A stretch of DNA of 9,587 nt from Anaerolineales bacterium. GTDB lineage: Bacteria; Chloroflexota; Anaerolineae; Promineifilales; Promineifilaceae. Shown here in pieces: positions 6,695 to 9,587 of the stretch (positions within the stretch are counted from its first letter, which is position 1; each line of letters starts with the position of its first letter). A program made the translations under genes and the position numbers. Under the pieces are notes generated by a model. It worked only from the letters and a program-made list of their open reading frames with translations, had not been told where the DNA came from and searched no databases. Location: contig JAGQGA010000159.1 in the NCBI GenBank assembly GCA_020432595.1, positions 1 through 9,587 on the forward strand, in the 5' to 3' direction.

Positions 6695-7772
6695 GGCCGG
6701 CCGTCAGGTATTCGGGTTCAGAGCCAAAGCCAAAGCGTAGATGGCAATCCATGCCAAAGCAGTCGCCAGCCACCACCAGCACCGACTGCTCTTGCCGCAG
6801 CCGAGTTGTCAGTTCGGTGGAGTTAAGGGCGAAGTCGTAGCGCATAAAGGCCATGCCGCCAGCCTGGGGAGGGGTTAGGGATAAACGGCCGTTTTGCTCC
6901 GCCACCCACTCCTGCACCAACGCCAAATTTTGCCGCAGCCAGCCCCGGTTCCGCGTCAAAATCCGGTTCCGCATGGCCCGATCACCCAGCACAAACGTCC
7001 CTGCCCGGTCGCTTAAAATCCCCGGCGTGATGGTGGTGTAGTCCGAACTCGCCCAGCATTGAGCAATAAACTCGGCCGGCCCGACCAGCCAACCCAGCCG
7101 CAGCCCGGGCAACCCATACGCCTTCGACAACCCGGCCGTGACCACAACCTTGTCAGTCATCCCCCAAAAACTGCGCGTCTCCACCTCGTCCAACTCTGCC
7201 CCGCGATAGACCTCATCAGAAAAAATCCACGCCCCCACTTCCTGCGCCGCCGCCACAATCGCCGCCATCGCCTCGCTGCTCAACCGCGACCCGGTAGGGT
7301 TATTGGGGTTGCACACAGCAATAACCTTCGTCTTGGGGGATACAAGCTGCCGCAGTTCATTCAAATCAGGCTGCCAGCCTAGCTCTTGGCGCAAAGGCAG
7401 CGGCTTCACCGTCACCCCTAGTGCCCGCGCCACCCCCCAAATTTGCATATAGTTGGGTACCATATAGACAATCTCGTCACCTGGCTCTAGCTGTGTCCAG
7501 TTTGCCAAAAAGTTGGCTTCAGCCGAGCCGTTGGTTGCCAGTACAGAATCGGCCGTTGCGCCGGGGTAGTAACTGCTAATCGCCTGCCGCAGCGGAATGG
7601 AGCCGTTGGTTTGCCCATATCCCAGCCGCAGCGACAGCAGTTCATCTAACTGCGCTGCGCTAAACAGTTCGCTGAGGGTGAAGGGATGCAGCCCGCTCTC
7701 GGTCAGGTTGTACGCCACCAGATTTTCCCAAAGGGATTGATCACGTTCGAGTTGAAAGGTTTCGATTTTCAT
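6657..7772 (-). CDS. PLP-dependent aminotransferase, class I/II
   Basis: This 371-residue cytosolic fold-type I enzyme should transfer an amino group between an amino acid and a 2-oxo acid. Diagnostic sites are visible: NPNNPTG at 155-161 (the Asn that binds the cofactor ring hydroxyl), Asp186 and Tyr189 in FSDEVYRG, and the Schiff-base Lys217 in GLSKAYGLPGLRLGW. The substrate-carboxylate Arg is probably in the C-terminal HLRFGFGSEPEYL. The N-terminal substrate-loop region reads SLRLGYGQTNGSIPLRQAIS. It is slightly shorter than typical aspartate or aromatic aminotransferases. The ATG at 7770-7772 lacks a clear Shine-Dalgarno. The next gene downstream encodes a Nit2-like amidase, an association expected if the amino donor is Gln or Asn. 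That remains inference; the specificity is not readable. Confidence 0.92.
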   Translation of the reverse strand: MKIETFQLERDQSLWENLVAYNLTESGLHPFTLSELFSAAQLDELLSLRLGYGQTNGSIPLRQAISSYYPGATADSVLATNGSAEANFLANWTQLEPGDEIVYMVPNYMQIWGVARALGVTVKPLPLRQELGWQPDLNELRQLVSPKTKVIAVCNPNNPTGSRLSSEAMAAIVAAAQEVGAWIFSDEVYRGAELDEVETRSFWGMTDKVVVTAGLSKAYGLPGLRLGWLVGPAEFIAQCWASSDYTTITPGILSDRAGTFVLGDRAMRNRILTRNRGWLRQNLALVQEWVAEQNGRLSLTPPQAGGMAFMRYDFALNSTELTTRLRQEQSVLVVAGDCFGMDCHLRFGFGSEPEYLTAGLNRVAAFLRTIR

Positions 7773-7785
7773 GGGGCTATTTTAG

Positions 7786-7846
7786 CAAGTAACAGGTGGC
7801 AAGTGGCAAGTTTTGTCGGCAAACAAGACTTGCCACCTGCTACTTG
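7786..7846 (-). repeat. 19-bp imperfect palindrome between the membrane-protein and aminotransferase genes
   Basis: Arms 7786-7804 and 7828-7846 match at 18 of 19 positions around a 23-nt loop; GGCAAGT is repeated within the left side. The single mismatch becomes G-U when read from the minus strand, in which the neighbours are transcribed. The element begins 13 nt before the aminotransferase ATG and ends 30 nt from the membrane-protein stop. No U-tract follows. Confidence 0.65.
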
Positions 7847-7876
7847 TAACCTGCAACCAATAGGCAAAATGTCAAT

Positions 7877-8488
7877 TTATAACTGTGTTTGGGATAATAC
7901 GAATCCGAGCGTGATGAGTAGTTGCGCCAGGTAATAGCTGCTCATGACCAGGAAATCGCGGTGAGGAAACGGCCGTAAAAATTTATCTACCGCAATGCCC
8001 GTGTCCGACAGCATAAAGGTGATGGCTCCCACAACGGCCAGCCAGCTAAACGGCCGTTGCAGTGACGCACTTATCCCCATCCCCATGCTCACCACAATAT
8101 AAACCACCACTGGCACCCTCAATTTACCCAAATGAGGCCAAAGCTGCCAGGTCACAACCCCGCCCAACAGCAAGATAATCATGATGGGCAGCAGCGACAC
8201 CGGTTGAAAAGCCGGATTTTGCAAAAAAGCGGCGATGTAGCAAAGGTGCCCTAGCAAAAACGCCCCTAATCCAATGACAAAATATCGCTCGCCATCGAGT
8301 GCCAGGGCAATGTCGCCTACAGCCGAGAAGAGCAACGCCGCTACAACCCATCCGCTGCTGTTGCTGTTCCAAATTGCCAGCAGCAAAATCGGCAGTGCTT
8401 TGATCAGAAAATGGGCAGGCAGCCGCCGCTGCTGCGTTGCCAGGTAAAAAAGTGCCAAAGCCAAGTAAACAAGTAAGAAAGGTAACAT
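7877..8488 (-). CDS. YhhN/TMEM86-family integral membrane protein (lysoplasmalogenase-like)
   Basis: This 203-residue protein is very hydrophobic, with about eight predicted membrane spans by eye. It carries the conserved marks of the YhhN/TMEM86 family: KALPILLL near 30-37, LLFSAVGDIALAL with Asp59, FLLGHLCYI with His81, and TFMLSDTGIAVDKF with Asp162. Animal TMEM86 members hydrolyse the vinyl-ether bond of lysoplasmalogen; the paired acidic residues in the membrane are thought to be catalytic. Bacterial members are less well characterised, so the reaction here is an inference from family. The ATG at 8486-8488 has no strong Shine-Dalgarno. It is the first gene of the minus array, 104 bp before the aminotransferase, and divergent from the protease. 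No functional link to the downstream enzymes is obvious. Confidence 0.85.
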   Translation of the reverse strand: MLPFLLVYLALALFYLATQQRRLPAHFLIKALPILLLAIWNSNSSGWVVAALLFSAVGDIALALDGERYFVIGLGAFLLGHLCYIAAFLQNPAFQPVSLLPIMIILLLGGVVTWQLWPHLGKLRVPVVVYIVVSMGMGISASLQRPFSWLAVVGAITFMLSDTGIAVDKFLRPFPHRDFLVMSSYYLAQLLITLGFVLSQTQL

Positions 8489-8623
8489 ATTAAAGAAGTA
8501 TAACAGCTTCTAAAAAATTCTAGATATTACGCCATATGTTTAGAAAACGGTCGCTTGTAATGTTTATTTAAACGGCCGTTTGCTAAGATAATAGGAAGTT
8601 GGCACTGTGTTGTTAATGGTAGT

Positions 8624-8652
8624 TTGAATCATGTTCACATGTAGCCGATATT
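8624..8652 (+). promoter_or_regulatory. Candidate promoter with internal dyad for the protease gene
   Basis: In the AT-rich divergent region 8489-8704, TTGAAT (8624-8629) and GATATT (8647-8652) are 17 bp apart, each matching four of six bases of the sigma-70 consensus. Between them CATGT-TC-ACATG (8630-8641) is a perfect 5-bp dyad that could be an operator. All of this is by eye and weak. The remainder of 8489-8704 holds one AACGGCCGTT palindrome (8571-8580) and no ORF; I could not place a promoter for the minus-strand gene. Confidence 0.25.
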
Positions 8653-8694
8653 GTTTTGTTTATTACACATTAGGAAGTAATCAAGTTACCGATT

Positions 8695-8700
8695 GGAGGG
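8695..8700 (+). promoter_or_regulatory. Ribosome binding site of the protease precursor gene
   Basis: GGAGGG lies 4 nt before the ATG at 8705-8707. It fixes the start of an ORF that has no stop within the window. Confidence 0.75.
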
Positions 8701-8704
8701 TTTA

Positions 8705-9587
8705 ATGAGCCAGAACAAACGCAGTATCCCAAAATCAAGCGTATCAGGAATGCTTGTGGCATTGGCGTTGTTGCTATTAACGGCCGTTTCGCAACAAAGA
8801 CCAGCCCATGTCGCCGCACAAAGCATCATCGTGCAGGGTCGCAGCCTGGATGAGGTTATCGCGGCCGTAGAAAGCGTTGGGGGAACTGTCACCCATAAGC
8901 TAGACATTATTGATGGGGTTGGGGCACTGCTAACACCAAAGCAACAACAGCTTCTAAAAAACAATCGCAGCATTTCGCATTTGGCCGAAAATTATCGCGT
9001 GCAGTCTACCGCAAGCAACACATCCCAAAGCGCTTCGTCCTCACTGGCAACCGTGCGCGATGAGTTTAGCGAGGCGAGTTTTTCCTTAAACGCTGGCACG
9101 GAAAATTGGAAAAACAATTGGAACGAAAAGGATGCGGCGGGAAGTGGGCCAACAGCGGGGGATATTCAGGTGACAAACGGCCGTTTGCGCCTTCATGGCA
9201 ACAGTAACAGCAGCGTCACTATCGGCCGTTCGGTCAACATGTTTGGCAACATTACCATCGCCAACCTCACCTTTGATTTTGAAACCTCCAGCGGTGTGGA
9301 CAACAATGACAGCATCATCCTCGAAGTCTCCAAAGATGGCATCAACTACCAACCATTAGAGACATTTAACAAAATTAAGGGTGCCTCCCAAGGCCATCAC
9401 AGTCATAACATCGCATCTTACACAACCTATTGGACAACGATTCGTTTCCGTGTTGATGCAAACTATACCGACAGCGACGAATTTTTCTACGTTGACAACG
9501 TACAAATCGAATACGATCTCTATCGTCCCCACACCAATTACCCCACCTTAATTGGGGCAACCAATCTACATAATGAAGGCATCAACG
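8705..9587 (+). CDS. Secreted subtilisin-like serine protease precursor (S8), N-terminal part only
   Basis: The frame is open from ATG 8705 to the window end, giving 294 residues, and is cut by the edge. Residues 1-38 look like a signal peptide: basic start (KR, K10), hydrophobic core 16-28 and a VAA-like cleavage site. Residues 40-100 (SIIVQGRSLDEVIAAVESVGG..., ending HLAENYRV) match the fervidolysin-like or inhibitor I9-like propeptide of subtilases, which assists folding and blocks the active site. A Ser-rich linker (101-117) leads to 118-270, a Gly/Asn/Ser/Thr-rich segment with alternating hydrophobic strands that looks like a jelly-roll or MAM-like beta-sandwich. At 282-294 the sequence IGATNLHNEGIN is what normally precedes the first catalytic strand with the active-site Asp in S8 enzymes. 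No catalytic residue is inside the window, so the assignment rests on the propeptide and this lead-in. Confidence 0.75.
   Translation, partial: MSQNKRSIPKSSVSGMLVALALLLLTAVSQQRPAHVAAQSIIVQGRSLDEVIAAVESVGGTVTHKLDIIDGVGALLTPKQQQLLKNNRSISHLAENYRVQSTASNTSQSASSSLATVRDEFSEASFSLNAGTENWKNNWNEKDAAGSGPTAGDIQVTNGRLRLHGNSNSSVTIGRSVNMFGNITIANLTFDFETSSGVDNNDSIILEVSKDGINYQPLETFNKIKGASQGHHSHNIASYTTYWTTIRFRVDANYTDSDEFFYVDNVQIEYDLYRPHTNYPTLIGATNLHNEGIN

Larger units (their letters stand above)
54..9185. repeat. Dispersed iterated palindrome AACGGCCGTT (11 perfect copies)
   Basis: Perfect copies start at 54, 521, 2459, 3938, 4918, 5752, 6884, 8049, 8571, 8779 and 9176. Single-mismatch copies start at 3313, 5074, 7548, 7968 and 9221. 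Four perfect copies extend to the 12-mer AAACGGCCGTTT (5751, 6883, 8570, 9175). Only the copy at 8571 is non-coding. The span given here covers the whole series, not one continuous element. Confidence 0.9.

Noticed and set aside
8686..8973. 95-codon minus-strand frame over the protease gene start
   Set aside because: Antisense to the signal peptide and propeptide, which have clear function and a good RBS; composition is Ser/Cys-rich shadow type.

Overview
The window looks like a bacterial chromosome of moderately high GC (my rough estimate is 55-58%), dense in genes, with good Shine-Dalgarno sites before several starts. The gene set, especially the secreted subtilase with a degenerate inhibitor-like propeptide and many enzymes of broad catabolic type, fits an environmental Chloroflexota-like organism. 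That placement is an inference; no rRNA or marker gene is present to settle it.

Layout. On the + strand, 1-1040 is the 3' part of a creatinase-like M24 'pita-bread' protein. It converges on a seven-gene tandem array on the - strand. In transcription order the array is: YhhN/TMEM86-type membrane protein (8488-7877), class I/II PLP aminotransferase (7772-6657), Nit2-like nitrilase-family amidase (6406-5579), M55 D-aminopeptidase of DppA type (5562-4750), alkaline-phosphatase-superfamily phosphodiesterase (4660-3875), ThDP-dependent acetolactate-synthase-like enzyme (3784-2147) and aldo/keto reductase (2064-1096). A divergent intergenic region (8489-8704) separates the array from a secreted subtilisin-like protease precursor (8705 to the window end). 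The visible part of that protease holds a signal peptide, a propeptide, a beta-sandwich-like segment and the very start of the catalytic domain.

How the genes may work together (inference). The middle of the array reads like amino-acid or small-peptide catabolism. M55 would release (D-)amino acids, the aminotransferase would make 2-oxo acids, and the Nit2-like enzyme could hydrolyse the omega-amides left when Gln or Asn is transaminated. The ThDP enzyme could act on 2-oxo acids, and the aldo/keto reductase could reduce the carbonyl product. Only the amidase and M55 genes are tightly coupled (16 bp apart), so a single operon is not proven.

Two DNA-level patterns stand out more than any single gene. 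First, the palindrome AACGGCCGTT occurs 11 times perfectly and at least 5 more times with one mismatch in 9.6 kb. It sits almost always inside genes and in all three reading phases, like the highly iterated palindrome HIP1 of cyanobacteria but with a different sequence. Second, every gap of 80 bp or more inside the tandem array carries a palindrome or tandem repeat whose downstream edge lies 13-24 nt before the next start codon. Two of these are copies of one element (3804-3872 and 4674-4742) that differ by a compensatory base-pair change. The convergent junction also carries a perfect 20-bp palindrome. I see no CRISPR array, tRNA, rRNA, insertion sequence or transposase gene.
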